Below, in pieces: positions 8,433-17,356 of a stretch of DNA of 64,000 bases. The translations under genes and the position numbers were made by a program. Positions within the stretch are counted from its first letter, which is position 1, and the number at the start of each line of letters is the position of its first letter. The notes under the pieces were generated by a model that saw only the letters and a list, made by a program, of their open reading frames with translations, searched no databases and was not told the origin of the DNA. This stretch comes from Actinoplanes xinjiangensis (GTDB lineage Bacteria > Actinomycetota > Actinomycetes > Mycobacteriales > Micromonosporaceae), in the NCBI RefSeq assembly GCF_003148685.1, contig NZ_QGGR01000004.1, positions 372,001-436,000 on the forward strand, read 5' to 3'.

Positions 8433-10039
8433 AGCGCCGAAAGATCGACCTCGCAGAGGCCCCTAAGAATTTCGCCAAGGGGGTGGACGACCGGTTCCAG
8501 GCTGCCACTCCGCTGCGCGGCCTGCTGAACAAGGTCTTCCCGGACCACTGGTCGTTCCTGCTCGGCGAAATCGCCCTGTTCTCCTTCATCGTGCTGCTGC
8601 TCAGCGGCGTGTTCCTGACCCTCTTCTTCGACCCGTCGATGAAGGAGGTTCCGTACGACGGCTCGTACCTGGCGCTCAAGGGCACCATGATGTCCGCGGC
8701 GTACGAGTCATCGCTGAACCTGTCGTTCGAGGTCCGCGGTGGCCTCTTCATGCGGCAGATGCACCACTGGGCGGCGCTGCTGTTCATGGCGTCGATCATC
8801 GTGCACATGGCGCGTGTCTTCTTCACCGGCGCGTTCCGTAAGCCGCGCGAGATCAACTGGGTGATCGGCGTCCTGCTGTTCCTGCTCGGGTTCTTCGCCG
8901 GCTTCACCGGCTACTCACTGCCCGACGACGGCCTCTCCGGCACCGGTCTCCGTATCGCCTCCGCGATCATGCTGACCCTCCCGGTCATCGGCACCTGGCT
9001 CTCCGCCGCGATCTTCGGTGGCGAGTTCCCCGGCGAGCTGATCATCGGCCGCTTCTACATCGCGCACGTGCTGCTCATTCCGGGCATCCTGCTCGGCCTG
9101 ATCGCCGCCCACCTGGGCATCGTGTTCAAGCAGAAGCACACCCAGTGGCCCGGCCCGCTGCGGACCAACGACAACGTCGTCGGCGAGCGCATGTTCCCGC
9201 GCTACGCGATGAAGCAGGGCGGCTTCTTCATGGCCGTCTTCGGCGTCATCGCCCTGATGGCCGGCATGTTCCAGATCAACCCGATCTGGCTCTTCGGGCC
9301 GTACCGTGCGGCTGAGGTCTCCTCCGCCTCGCAGCCCGACTTCTACGTCATGTTCATGGACGGCCTGGTCCGGCTCACGCCCAACTGGCAGATCTACATC
9401 CCGATCGGCGACGGTTACAGCCTCCCGCCGATGTTCTGGCCCGCCGTGGTCGGCCTGGGCGCGCTGTTCACCCTGCCCATGGCGTACCCGTGGCTGGAAG
9501 CGCGCAAGCTCAAGGACAAGCGCAGCCACCACCTGCTGGAGCGGCCGCGTGACAACCCCGAGCGGGTCGGCATCGGCATGATGGCGCTGACGTTCTTCAT
9601 CATCGCCACCCTCTCCGGCGCCAACGACGTCATCGCCGACAAGTTCCACATCAGCCTCAACGCGATGACCTGGGCCGGCCGGATCGGCCTGGTCATCCTG
9701 CCGCCGCTGGCCTACTACATCTCCGTCCGCATCTGCCTCGGTCTTCAGCAGCACGACCGCCAGGTGCTGGCCCACGGTGTGGAGACCGGCATCATCAGGC
9801 GGCTGCCGAACGGCAAGTTCGAGGAGGTCCACCAGCCCCTCGGGCCGGTCGACGACCACGGGCACCCGATCCCGCTGGAGTACGCCGGCTGGGTCGTGCC
9901 GAAGAAGATGAACCGTCTCGGCGCGCTGGCTCCGGCCATCAAGGGCTTCTTCTACCCGGTGGAGAAGCCCGCCGAGATCCCGGTTTCACCGGCCGTCGGT
10001 GGTAGTGCCAAGCGTGAGGAGATCAAGTCCGGGCGTTGA
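8429..10039 (+). CDS. qcrB: Menaquinol-cytochrome c reductase, cytochrome b subunit
   Basis: 536 residues, longer than mitochondrial cytochrome b because of the actinobacterial C-terminal extension. Heme-ligand histidines lie in [21 protein letters not shown] and in the [20 protein letters not shown] helix, and GYSLPDD is conserved in the quinol site. Eight or so membrane helices. GTG start overlaps qcrA. Last gene of the operon, followed by a hairpin terminator. Confidence 0.97.
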   Translation: MKRRKIDLAEAPKNFAKGVDDRFQAATPLRGLLNKVFPDHWSFLLGEIALFSFIVLLLSGVFLTLFFDPSMKEVPYDGSYLALKGTMMSAAYESSLNLSFEVRGGLFMRQMHHWAALLFMASIIVHMARVFFTGAFRKPREINWVIGVLLFLLGFFAGFTGYSLPDDGLSGTGLRIASAIMLTLPVIGTWLSAAIFGGEFPGELIIGRFYIAHVLLIPGILLGLIAAHLGIVFKQKHTQWPGPLRTNDNVVGERMFPRYAMKQGGFFMAVFGVIALMAGMFQINPIWLFGPYRAAEVSSASQPDFYVMFMDGLVRLTPNWQIYIPIGDGYSLPPMFWPAVVGLGALFTLPMAYPWLEARKLKDKRSHHLLERPRDNPERVGIGMMALTFFIIATLSGANDVIADKFHISLNAMTWAGRIGLVILPPLAYYISVRICLGLQQHDRQVLAHGVETGIIRRLPNGKFEEVHQPLGPVDDHGHPIPLEYAGWVVPKKMNRLGALAPAIKGFFYPVEKPAEIPVSPAVGGSAKREEIKSGR

Positions 10040-10056
10040 TCCGGTCTTGTACTTCG

Positions 10057-10085
10057 GGGCCCGTCGGATGCGATCCGGCGGGCCC
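10057..10085 (+). terminator. Hairpin terminator after qcrB
   Basis: 13-bp stem GGGCCCGTCGGAT / ATCCGGCGGGCCC with one G-U pair and a 3-nt loop, 17 bp after the qcrB stop, followed by TTCAC. Confidence 0.75.
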
Positions 10086-10136
10086 TTCACGTTGTCCCGG
10101 GGGCGGCGGGCATGCACGGCCGCCGCCCAGGGGTGT

Positions 10137-11240
10137 TCAGGCCAGGGTCACGGTCACGTCAGCCTGGGCGAAGACCGCCATCAGTTCGGTGAAGGACTCG
10201 ACGCCCATGCTGTTCTTCGCCGTCTCGTGAGCCGTCCACCGCAGGGTGAAAGGCGGAGCGGCCCCCCACTCGCCGCTGAGGCAGTCGTTCAGGGCGTAGC
10301 CGTTCCAGCCGAAGTAGCCGCCCGGGCCGTTGATCGCTTCGCCCAGCGCACAGTAGAAGGCGTTGCCGTCGGTCACCTGGGTGCCGTCGAGGTGATAGGT
10401 GGTACCGGCCGGCCGGTCGGGACGGGCCCGATAGCGGTTGCCGGCCAGCGCCAGCCGCAGCCATTCGTGGCGCATGTGCGGGCTCAGTGGCACCCAGGTG
10501 CCCGATACGGTGGGGCGCTGTCGCAGCCAGCTCTCCCACAGGGGGCGGGCGCCGGCGGGCAGAGGCTCCCAGACACCGTCCTCCAGCTCCACGTCCAGCA
10601 GATCCGGGCCCAGCGCCGAGGGGCGGACGGCCCGCACCGAGGAGAAGACGCCCGGCTCCAGGATGCCGAACTGCGCTCCGTCGGCGTGGCGGGCCGAGAT
10701 GGCGGCACTCAGCTCCAGATCCTCGGTGCCGTCGTGTCGCCAGGCGGCCAGTGCGGCGGCGAAACCGGGCGACGGGCGGAGACCGAGCAGGGTCACCGGG
10801 GGCGCGAGAAGCTCGGTGCGCTCCCGGAAGAAGCCGTCCACCATGCGACATCGGGCGATGACCGTGTCGTCGTCGAGGGACAGCTGGAAGCCGTCAGCCT
10901 CGGGCGGCTCGCCATCGGGGCGCAGATGCCGCTGCTGTTCGACGCGGCCGGTCACCTCGATACGGTCGCCGTCGGAGGCCGACACGGTCACGTCGTAGAG
11001 GGCGGTGAAATCACCGGTCCTGCCGTTGACGATCGGTTCCACGTACGCCACGTCGAAATGAGCCGGGGTGGCCACGACCCGGTCGCAGCCGGTCAGGGTG
11101 AAGCGCTCCAGGGGCGGGTCGGGCAGGTCCACGAAGAGGTTGTGGATCTCGGCGCACTCGCCCAGGAGGCGGGCGTCGTCGTCGATGTCCTCGGTGAAGT
11201 CGTCGGACAGCAGCCAGCGCAGCGGTGTTTCGTCAGGCAG
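10137..11240 (-). CDS. Protein with C-terminal barstar-like domain
   Basis: About 367 residues. The last 85 residues match barstar, the barnase inhibitor: a LDGTQVTDGNAFYCALGEAI opening, then YFGWNGYALNDCLSG, where the Asp before Cys matches the key inhibitory residue (Asp39 of barstar); the barstar Asp35 position is Tyr. The N-terminal 280 residues are not recognised. Start: a CTG at 11240, with AGGA 6 nt upstream, gives MPDETPLRWLLSDDF; the first GTG (11132) would cut into continuous coding sequence. It lies 14 bp after the Lrp-domain gene, so probably co-transcribed. No ribonuclease gene is next to it. Confidence 0.7.
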   Translation of the reverse strand: MPDETPLRWLLSDDFTEDIDDDARLLGECAEIHNLFVDLPDPPLERFTLTGCDRVVATPAHFDVAYVEPIVNGRTGDFTALYDVTVSASDGDRIEVTGRVEQQRHLRPDGEPPEADGFQLSLDDDTVIARCRMVDGFFRERTELLAPPVTLLGLRPSPGFAAALAAWRHDGTEDLELSAAISARHADGAQFGILEPGVFSSVRAVRPSALGPDLLDVELEDGVWEPLPAGARPLWESWLRQRPTVSGTWVPLSPHMRHEWLRLALAGNRYRARPDRPAGTTYHLDGTQVTDGNAFYCALGEAINGPGGYFGWNGYALNDCLSGEWGAAPPFTLRWTAHETAKNSMGVESFTELMAVFAQADVTVTLA

Positions 11241-11254
11241 GGTCGGTCCTCGTG

Positions 11255-11542
11255 TCAGTCGGCGTCCGGGAGGCCGATGGCGAACGCGTCCTCCAGGTCG
11301 TGCTTGGAGTAGGCCCGGAAGGCCACGAACGTCTCACTGTTGACCACACCAGGGGTCTTCGAGATGCGGCCGGCGATCACCTCGGCGATGTCGTCGAAGT
11401 GCGGGACCCGGACGATCGCGATCAGGTCCACCCCGCCGGCGACCGAGTAGACCTCGCTGACGCCGTCCAGCGCGGCCAGGGCCTCGGCCACCTCGGGGAT
11501 GGAGTCGGTCGCGCAGTCGATGTGGACGATGGCGGTGTTCAC
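11255..11542 (-). CDS. Stand-alone Lrp/AsnC ligand-binding (RAM) domain protein
   Basis: 95 residues with the beta-alpha-beta RAM fold and no helix-turn-helix: IVHIDCATDSIPEVAEALAA then VYSVAGGVDLIAIVRV. Such short Lrp proteins bind amino acids or modulate full-length Lrp partners. GTG start with GAGGAG 7 nt upstream. A close relative sits at the same place in other actinobacteria (from memory). Confidence 0.85.
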   Translation of the reverse strand: MNTAIVHIDCATDSIPEVAEALAALDGVSEVYSVAGGVDLIAIVRVPHFDDIAEVIAGRISKTPGVVNSETFVAFRAYSKHDLEDAFAIGLPDAD

Positions 11543-11631
11543 CGGCGGGCTCCTCGCCTATGAGGACGAATGTGGGTCGCGCCCATGCTATGCCGTCCCC
11601 TGCCGGTCCCGCATGCGCCCGTCCCGATCTT

Positions 11632-11940
11632 CCGGCTGGCTCCCACCGCTCCCTCAGACCCGCCGAGGCAGCGGTGGCGTCCAGCCGGCCGCGCGCGGCT
11701 GGTCCTGACCGCTGTCTCAGGCCTGTTGAGGCACCGGTGGCGTCCAGCCGGGCGTGCGCGGCTGGTTCTGGCCGTTGTCTCAGGCCTGTTGAGGCAGTGG
11801 TGACGTCCAGCCGAGGGTGTGTGGCTGGCTCTCACCGCTCCCTCAGACCCGCCGAGGCAGCGGTGGCGTCCAGCCGGGCGTGCGTGGCTGGTTCTGGCTG
11901 CTGTCTCGGGGCTGTTGAGGCAGCGGTCGGGACCAGCCGA
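11632..11940. repeat. Array of five 63-bp palindromic repeat units
   Basis: Five units, each able to fold into a hairpin with arms of about 24 bp (GGCTGG...CAG / GAGGCA...CCAGCC). The GGCTGG of each unit falls at 11634, 11697, 11760, 11823 and 11886, an exact 63-bp period. Arms vary by compensating and non-compensating changes. The unit is nearly the same as the perfect hairpin at 55679-55737. The array fills the 430-bp gap between the Lrp-type gene and the nucleotidyltransferase gene; no convincing gene was seen in the gap although several frames stay open because the period is a multiple of three. Confidence 0.85.
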
Positions 11941-11972
11941 CCGCGGTCGGCTGGGGCGGGTGGGCGTACCCG

Positions 11973-12809
11973 TCAGGTGGTTTTGACTGTCAGGCCGGAA
12001 GCGGTGCGGATCGCGTCGGTGAGGGACTCGCCCGCGGTGACGTGGGCACCCGCCCAGAGGACGCAGCGCGTCACGGCGCCTTCGACGACGGCGCCGGCGC
12101 CCAGCACCGACTCGTCCGCCTGCCCGGGGACCCGGGCGGACGGGTCGGCGAGGACGCCGCCCGCCGCGGCGTGCAGGTTGGCGGCCAGGTAGTCGGCGGG
12201 CGTGCCGGTGTCGAGGTAGAGGCCCTCGTAGGCGATCAGCTCCAGCTCGCCGGCGGCTTCGGCGGGACGCCAGACGGTACGGACGAGGTTGCTGTCCACC
12301 TCCGCGAGGTCCCGCACGTAGCGCCACGGCATCAGGGAGAACCCGGCGAACCGGCGGCCGCTGAACCCGCCGGTGTCGCCCGGGAAGCAGGGTTTCGTCA
12401 GCATCCGCACCGTCTCGCCGGACCAGCCGTCCAGCAGGGCGGCGATGTCCTTGCCCGGGTCGCGGAACGGGTCGTGCAGGTAGGCGTCGGCGTTGCCGGC
12501 CAGCACGCCCCGGCCGTCGATCCACGGGCGCAGCCGGGCGATGCCCCCGGACGTGCCGATCGGGCCGTTCGGCTCCACCGACAGATGCGCGCGGTCGCCG
12601 ACGTGGGCGACCACCTGCTCGGCCAGGTACGCCGCGTTGACGGCGACGGCGGCCGGGCCGGACAGTCCCAGCCCGGCGAGGCGGCGCAGCGCGTGGTCGA
12701 GCAACGGAAGGTTGCCGACCGGGCACAGGCTTTTCGGCACGGTGGCGGTGAGCGGGCGCAGTCGCTGCCCCTCACCGGCGGCCAGCACCACCCCGGCGAC
12801 TGCGGTCAC
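11973..12809 (-). CDS. Sugar-1-phosphate nucleotidyltransferase
   Basis: 278 residues. LAAGEGQRLRPLTATVPKSL is the NTP-transferase signature with the catalytic Arg and Lys; GTSGGI and AGNADAYL contain metal-binding and sugar-site residues. A short C-terminal hexapeptide-like segment (SVLGAGAVVEGAVTRCVLW) follows. Closest in type to mannose-1-phosphate guanylyltransferase or MurNAc-1-phosphate uridylyltransferase; substrate cannot be fixed. Its start overlaps the Nudix stop by 4 bp, so the two form an operon. Confidence 0.85.
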   Translation of the reverse strand: MTAVAGVVLAAGEGQRLRPLTATVPKSLCPVGNLPLLDHALRRLAGLGLSGPAAVAVNAAYLAEQVVAHVGDRAHLSVEPNGPIGTSGGIARLRPWIDGRGVLAGNADAYLHDPFRDPGKDIAALLDGWSGETVRMLTKPCFPGDTGGFSGRRFAGFSLMPWRYVRDLAEVDSNLVRTVWRPAEAAGELELIAYEGLYLDTGTPADYLAANLHAAAGGVLADPSARVPGQADESVLGAGAVVEGAVTRCVLWAGAHVTAGESLTDAIRTASGLTVKTT

Positions 12810-13462
12810 TGGCCGTCACCCGCCGTCGAGGAACCGGCGGCGGGAAGACCGGACGCCGGGGAGGCGGCGGGAAGACCGGACGCCGGGGAGGTGGCGGGAA
12901 GATCCGAGGCCGGGAAGGGGGTGTGGTAGCGGCCGGCCGGGATCGACGGCGGCAACTCGCCGGCGCGCGGGCCGAGGCCGTAGATGCCGAGCAGCCGCGC
13001 TGTCGGCCACGTCAGGTCCGGCAGGGCGTCGATCGGGAACCAGCCGGCCTCCAGGACCTCACCGCCGTCCACCGCCAGCGTCGTGCTCGACGCCGGGACG
13101 GCCCCGAACCAGACGGTGTCGACCACGCCGCCGTTCGGGTGGACGATCGCGTTCGGATTGCCGGGGGTCAGGTCGCCGGGCTCCATCCGTACCCCCGATT
13201 CCTCGAACAACTCGCGGGCCGCGCCCACCGCGGGCAGCTCACCCCGCTTGAGGATGCCGGCCGGAAGGCCCCAGCCGCGCCCTGGCGGCTGGCGCAGCAG
13301 AAGGATGCGCCCGGGGGCCGCCGCCTCCGAGTCCTGGATGATCGCCACCGCTCCGACCAGGTATTTCGGCGAGACGAGGCGGGCGATGTGGCGGCGCATC
13401 GGGAGGGGCAGCCCGTAGAAGGCCTGATAGGCGAGGCCGCGGATCTGCCGGTGAATGTTCAC
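12806..13462 (-). CDS. Nudix hydrolase with repetitive C-terminal tail
   Basis: 218 residues. The Nudix box is complete: GILKRGELPAVGAARELFEE followed by SGV (GX5EX7REUXEEXGU). The hydrolysed nucleoside diphosphate derivative is unknown. The last 35 residues repeat PASGLPAAS/T, encoded by near-identical tandem DNA at about 12820-12910, and look disordered. Upstream is TAGCCT ending 6 nt before the GTG start and no ribosome site, a leaderless start. Confidence 0.85.
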   Translation of the reverse strand: MNIHRQIRGLAYQAFYGLPLPMRRHIARLVSPKYLVGAVAIIQDSEAAAPGRILLLRQPPGRGWGLPAGILKRGELPAVGAARELFEESGVRMEPGDLTPGNPNAIVHPNGGVVDTVWFGAVPASSTTLAVDGGEVLEAGWFPIDALPDLTWPTARLLGIYGLGPRAGELPPSIPAGRYHTPFPASDLPATSPASGLPAASPASGLPAAGSSTAGDGQ

Positions 13463-13468
13463 GCGGTA

Positions 13469-13474
13469 AGGCTA
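13469..13474 (-). promoter_or_regulatory. -10 box of Nudix gene (leaderless)
   Basis: TAGCCT on the minus strand, 6 nt before the GTG at 13462. No ribosome-binding site lies between. Confidence 0.45.
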
Positions 13475-13493
13475 ACGGGGGATGCCGAATTAC

Positions 13494-15278
13494 TCAGTCT
13501 GGGTGGTCGACCAGGGCGATGAGCTGCTCGACCACCGCATCCGGCTCCAGGCTGCGCTCGCAGACGGCGACCAGCAGCGTCTCCAGGTCGGGATAGCCCA
13601 GTTCCTCGGCGAGCCGGCGTAACGGCACCTCGCTGGCCAGCCCGCGGTCGTGCTTGCGCAGGGTCAGGCCGATCGTGGCGCGGCCCAGGCGCACCTTGTC
13701 GGCGATGCTGATGCCCGGCTCGTTCTTCTCGTCGAAGAACCGGTTGATCTGCATCTGCGCCTGGCTCGACTTGACGAAGCCCAGCCACTCCCGGCGGGGG
13801 CCGCGCTGCGAGTTCGGCTCGACGTCGACCTGGCTCTCGGTCTCCGAAAAAATCTCCACGACGTCGCCGTCGCGGAGAGGAGAGGAGAGCGGGGCGAGAC
13901 GCCCGTTGATGGTTGCGGCAAGACACTGGTCGCCGTGGCGTGGGCCCAGCTCGTACGCCAGGTCGACCGGCGTGGACTGACTGGGTAACTCGTAGGCGTT
14001 GCCGTGGGCGAAGACGGTGATCTGCCCCTCGGCGAGGTCACATCGCAGCGAATCGAGGAACTGTGCCGCGTCGGTGGTGTCGCCCTGCCAGTCGAGCACC
14101 CGTTTCAGCCAGGTCAGCTGGTCGGCGCCGGGTGGCTCGTCCGACTCCTTCGGATATCGGTAGCTGGTGGCGACGCCGTACTCGGAGTAGCGGTGCATCG
14201 TCTCGGTCCGGATGAGCACCTCGACCAGCTTGCCGTCCGGGCCCACCACGGTGGTGTGCAGGGAGCGGTAGAGGTTGTTCTTCGGGGAGGCGATGAAGTC
14301 CTTGAAACGGCCGGCGACCGGGCGCCATCGGCCGTGGATCGCGCCGAGAGCCGCGTAACAGTCGGTGTCCGGCCCGTCGACCACGACCGCGATGCGGGGC
14401 AGGTCCAGCGGCATCGGATGATTTCCGGCGACCGTGTCCTTCCAGATCGAGTAGTAGTGGCGGGGACGGGGATGGACCTCGGCCGTCACCTTCTGCCGGC
14501 GCAGCGCCGTCCGGGCCTTGTGCGAGACGTCGGCGAGGTAGTCGTCCCAGCCGGGCCGGTTCTTCACGTGCTCGTCGATGCGGGCGAAGGAGTCCGGCTC
14601 CAGGTGGTAGAGCACCACGTCGTCGAGGTTGCGCTTGAGGGCCTGGATGCCGAGCCGGTCACAGAGCGGGACGAGCACGTCCAGCGTGGCGGTGGCGATC
14701 CGGGCGCGGGAGGCGGTGGAGCGGGCGTCCAGCGTGCGCATGTTGTGCAGCCGGTCGGCCAGCTTGATCACCAGGACCCGGACGTCCTTGCCGGCCGCGA
14801 CGATCATCTTGCGGATCGTCTCGCCCTCGGCGGCCTTGCCGTAGTAGGCCTTGTCGAACTTCGTCACACCGTCGACCAGGTGGGCCACCTCGTTGCCGAA
14901 GTCGCCCTGGAGCGCTTCGAGGGTGTAGCTGGTGTCCTCCACCGTGTCGTGCAGCAGCGCGGCGACCAGGGTGGTGGTGTCCATGCCGAGCTCGGCGCAG
15001 ATCTGCGCGACCGCCAGCGGATGCGTGATGTACGGATCGCCGCTCTTGCGGAACTGGCCGCGGTGCATGCTCTCGGCGATCTGGTAGCTGCGGCGCAGGA
15101 TCGCGACGTCGGCCGAGGCGTGGATGCTGCGATGCGTGCGGGCCAGCTCGGCGACGGGATCGTCGTCGTTGTTCTGGAAGGTCAGCAGCGAACGCAGGCG
15201 CCGGGTGAAGGACGTTTCGGTAGAGCTGGTCGGCAGGGCGCGACCGAATGCGGCGCCGTGGCCGGCGTCGACGTCCAC
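13494..15278 (-). CDS. Short RelA/SpoT homologue, (p)ppGpp hydrolase/synthetase-like
   Basis: 594 residues, against about 750-850 for a full actinobacterial Rel. HD hydrolase domain intact: His86 (YITHP), His110-Asp111 (LLHDTVED). Synthetase-like domain about 230-380 with RFKDFIASPKNNLYRSLHTT and VEVLIRTETMH, but several usual residues differ: NGYQSLHT reads NLYRSLHT, VEVQIRT reads VEVLIRT, EYGVAAH reads EYGVATS, and the Arg of the DLxxVR strand appears to be Ala. TGS domain about 410-470. The zinc-finger/RIS and ACT domains are missing. GTG start with GAGGGGG upstream. Probably a second Rel, perhaps mainly a hydrolase. Confidence 0.85.
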   Translation of the reverse strand: MDVDAGHGAAFGRALPTSSTETSFTRRLRSLLTFQNNDDDPVAELARTHRSIHASADVAILRRSYQIAESMHRGQFRKSGDPYITHPLAVAQICAELGMDTTTLVAALLHDTVEDTSYTLEALQGDFGNEVAHLVDGVTKFDKAYYGKAAEGETIRKMIVAAGKDVRVLVIKLADRLHNMRTLDARSTASRARIATATLDVLVPLCDRLGIQALKRNLDDVVLYHLEPDSFARIDEHVKNRPGWDDYLADVSHKARTALRRQKVTAEVHPRPRHYYSIWKDTVAGNHPMPLDLPRIAVVVDGPDTDCYAALGAIHGRWRPVAGRFKDFIASPKNNLYRSLHTTVVGPDGKLVEVLIRTETMHRYSEYGVATSYRYPKESDEPPGADQLTWLKRVLDWQGDTTDAAQFLDSLRCDLAEGQITVFAHGNAYELPSQSTPVDLAYELGPRHGDQCLAATINGRLAPLSSPLRDGDVVEIFSETESQVDVEPNSQRGPRREWLGFVKSSQAQMQINRFFDEKNEPGISIADKVRLGRATIGLTLRKHDRGLASEVPLRRLAEELGYPDLETLLVAVCERSLEPDAVVEQLIALVDHPD

Positions 15279-15450
15279 CCGGACACCCCCTCACCGATCG
15301 TCCACGCCCAACCGGTACGTGGAGTCGCCTCGCGCTTCTGTTCGCAAGCGAATCATCGGAGAGGGCCGGTCGCCAAGCTCCGGGCCCGCAAATGTGACAA
15401 GTCACTACGACAGGTCACCACGACAGTTCGTTGCGGCTGTAGCGCGTGCC

Positions 15451-17250
15451 CTACAGCCTAAGCGAGCGAGCGTCATCCAAACGGTCAGTTACCGATAGGC
15501 GAACGGACGAGTCTTGGCCCGAAGCGGCCGCTTCAGCCCTGGTGAGGAGGGCGGAGAAACGCGCCGCGCCACGAACCGGTGACACCCAGTCGCCCGAGGT
15601 TTCCACCAAGCGGGTGTCCGGCCTCTCCAGCCACGCCAGAATCCGCTCCGTCTCCTCCGCCGTCGCCGCCGGAACCGGGCCCGCACCCGGCAGCACCGTC
15701 TCCGCCGTCAGCTTCGCCGCGTCCAGCGTCGGGCGCGGGTGCTCCCGGGGTGGGGACGTCGCCGCGGCCGCCAGCCGGCCGTGCCGGATCACCGCGATCT
15801 CCCAGCCGCCCTTGTCGTCGCGACGGGCCGCCACCACCTCCGGCAGCCGGGTCACCGCGTCCAGCCGCTGCATCCGGATCAGCGCGCGCAGCAGGGCGAT
15901 CAGACGGGACCGGACGACCGCGGCCTCCTCGTAGCGCTGCCGGTCGGCGAGGGAGTCGAGGCGGGCCAGGATCGCGGAGACCACCGGGCCCGGGTCGCCC
16001 GACGTGGCGGTCCGGAAGGGCAGGGCGGCGCGTACGTCGTACTCCTCCGGGGTGATCTCGTGCTCGCACGGCGCCGGGCACCGCCCCAGCTCGGCCAGCG
16101 CGCACGCCGGCGTCTTCGAGCGCAGCGAGAGCTTGTGGTTGCACTGCCGCAGCGGCACGGCGTCGTAGACACCGGCCGCGGCCAGTTCAGCCGTCCGCCG
16201 CGACGAGAACGGGCCCAGATAGGTCGCGCCGTCCTCGGCGAGACGCCGGACGACGGACAGGCGCGGGAAGACCTCCGCGGTCAGCTTCAGCCAGACGACC
16301 CTCTCGGGAAACTTCGACCTCCGGTTGTACGGCGGAGCGTGCGCCGCGATCAGCCGGAGCTCACGCACCTCCGCCTCCAGCGAATGCGCACACTCCACGG
16401 CCTCCACCCGCACCGCCGCGGTGAGCATCTCGGAGATCCGGGCCCGTTTCTCGCCGGCCGTGAAATAGCTGCGCACCCGGGTCGCGACGTCCTTGGAGGT
16501 GCCCACGTAGAGCGGCCGCTCGTCGGCGGCCCGGAAGATGTAGACCCCCGGCACGTGCGGCAGGCCGTCGGCCAGGTGCCGCTGACGCCGCTGCGCCGGG
16601 GTGACCGCCTTGGCGAACTCGATCGCGTCGCCCAGCGTGTGCACCTTGAAGCTGCCCAGCCGCTCGATCAGCCCGTGCAGCACGTCGACCGTCGCCTTCG
16701 CGTCGTCGAGCGCCCGGTGGTTGGGCTGCACCGGCGACCGGAAGAAGTGCGCCAGCGTGCCCAGTTTGCGGTTGGGCACCTCGTCCCTGGTCAGGGCGCG
16801 GCGGGCCAGGGCGGCCGTGTCCAGCACCCGCGGACCCGGCCACGGATAGCCGTGCCGGGCACACGCCGCTTTCAGGAAACCCACGTCGTACGGCGCGTTG
16901 TGGGCCACCAGGACCGCCCCGCGCAGGAACTCCAGCAGAGCGGGCAGCACCGTCTCGATCGACGGGGCCGGCCGCAGCATCGCCTCGGTGATGCCGGTCA
17001 GGACGGTGATGAACGGTGGCAGCGGCTCGCCCGGGTTGACCAGCGTCGCGAACTCGCCCAACCGCTCGCCGGCCCGCACCTTGACCGCGCCGATCTCGGT
17101 GATCCCGCCGCCGTCCGGGGCGCCGCCGGTGGTCTCCAGGTCGAGGACGACGAACGTGGTGTCCGCCAGGGACAGCGCCGCCGGGTCCACCGAGCCGTCG
17201 GCGGACAGCAGCGAGTCCAGAGTGCCCTGCACGTAGGCCGGTTGCGTCAC
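15451..17250 (-). CDS. DEDDh exonuclease - GIY-YIG (UvrC-like) fusion nuclease
   Basis: 599 residues. Exonuclease part (about 30-195): LDLETTG, HNAPYDVGFL and HRALDDAKAT give the DEDDh residues as in DnaQ. GIY-YIG part (about 228-310): GVYIFRAADERPLYVGTSKD with downstream Arg and NRRSKFPERV. A UvrC-like region follows with CNHK...C...C cysteines near ALAELGRCPAPCEHE and a UvrB-binding-like segment (about residues 440-470). Orthologous to the Rv2191 type, a fixed actinobacterial fusion whose repair role is not settled. The GTG at 17250 has TATCGT 8 nt upstream and no ribosome site. Confidence 0.92.
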   Translation of the reverse strand: MTQPAYVQGTLDSLLSADGSVDPAALSLADTTFVVLDLETTGGAPDGGGITEIGAVKVRAGERLGEFATLVNPGEPLPPFITVLTGITEAMLRPAPSIETVLPALLEFLRGAVLVAHNAPYDVGFLKAACARHGYPWPGPRVLDTAALARRALTRDEVPNRKLGTLAHFFRSPVQPNHRALDDAKATVDVLHGLIERLGSFKVHTLGDAIEFAKAVTPAQRRQRHLADGLPHVPGVYIFRAADERPLYVGTSKDVATRVRSYFTAGEKRARISEMLTAAVRVEAVECAHSLEAEVRELRLIAAHAPPYNRRSKFPERVVWLKLTAEVFPRLSVVRRLAEDGATYLGPFSSRRTAELAAAGVYDAVPLRQCNHKLSLRSKTPACALAELGRCPAPCEHEITPEEYDVRAALPFRTATSGDPGPVVSAILARLDSLADRQRYEEAAVVRSRLIALLRALIRMQRLDAVTRLPEVVAARRDDKGGWEIAVIRHGRLAAAATSPPREHPRPTLDAAKLTAETVLPGAGPVPAATAEETERILAWLERPDTRLVETSGDWVSPVRGAARFSALLTRAEAAASGQDSSVRLSVTDRLDDARSLRL

Positions 17251-17356
17251 GGGCGGCAACGATAGAGCGGGGGTATGACATGAACCGGGCCCGGGGCGGG
17301 AAAAGATCACTTGCTCCGCCGGGCTAATCGGTCGTCACCGGTGTGAGAATGGGGAG

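Noticed and set aside
11632..11940. CRISPR array
   Set aside because: The whole unit repeats; there are no unique spacers, and no cas gene is in the window.
11560..12192. Open frames on both strands across the 63-bp repeat array, with 21-residue peptide repeats
   Set aside because: They stay open because the period is a multiple of three. Arm pairing, not codon pattern, is what the units share, and the frames run into the nucleotidyltransferase gene.
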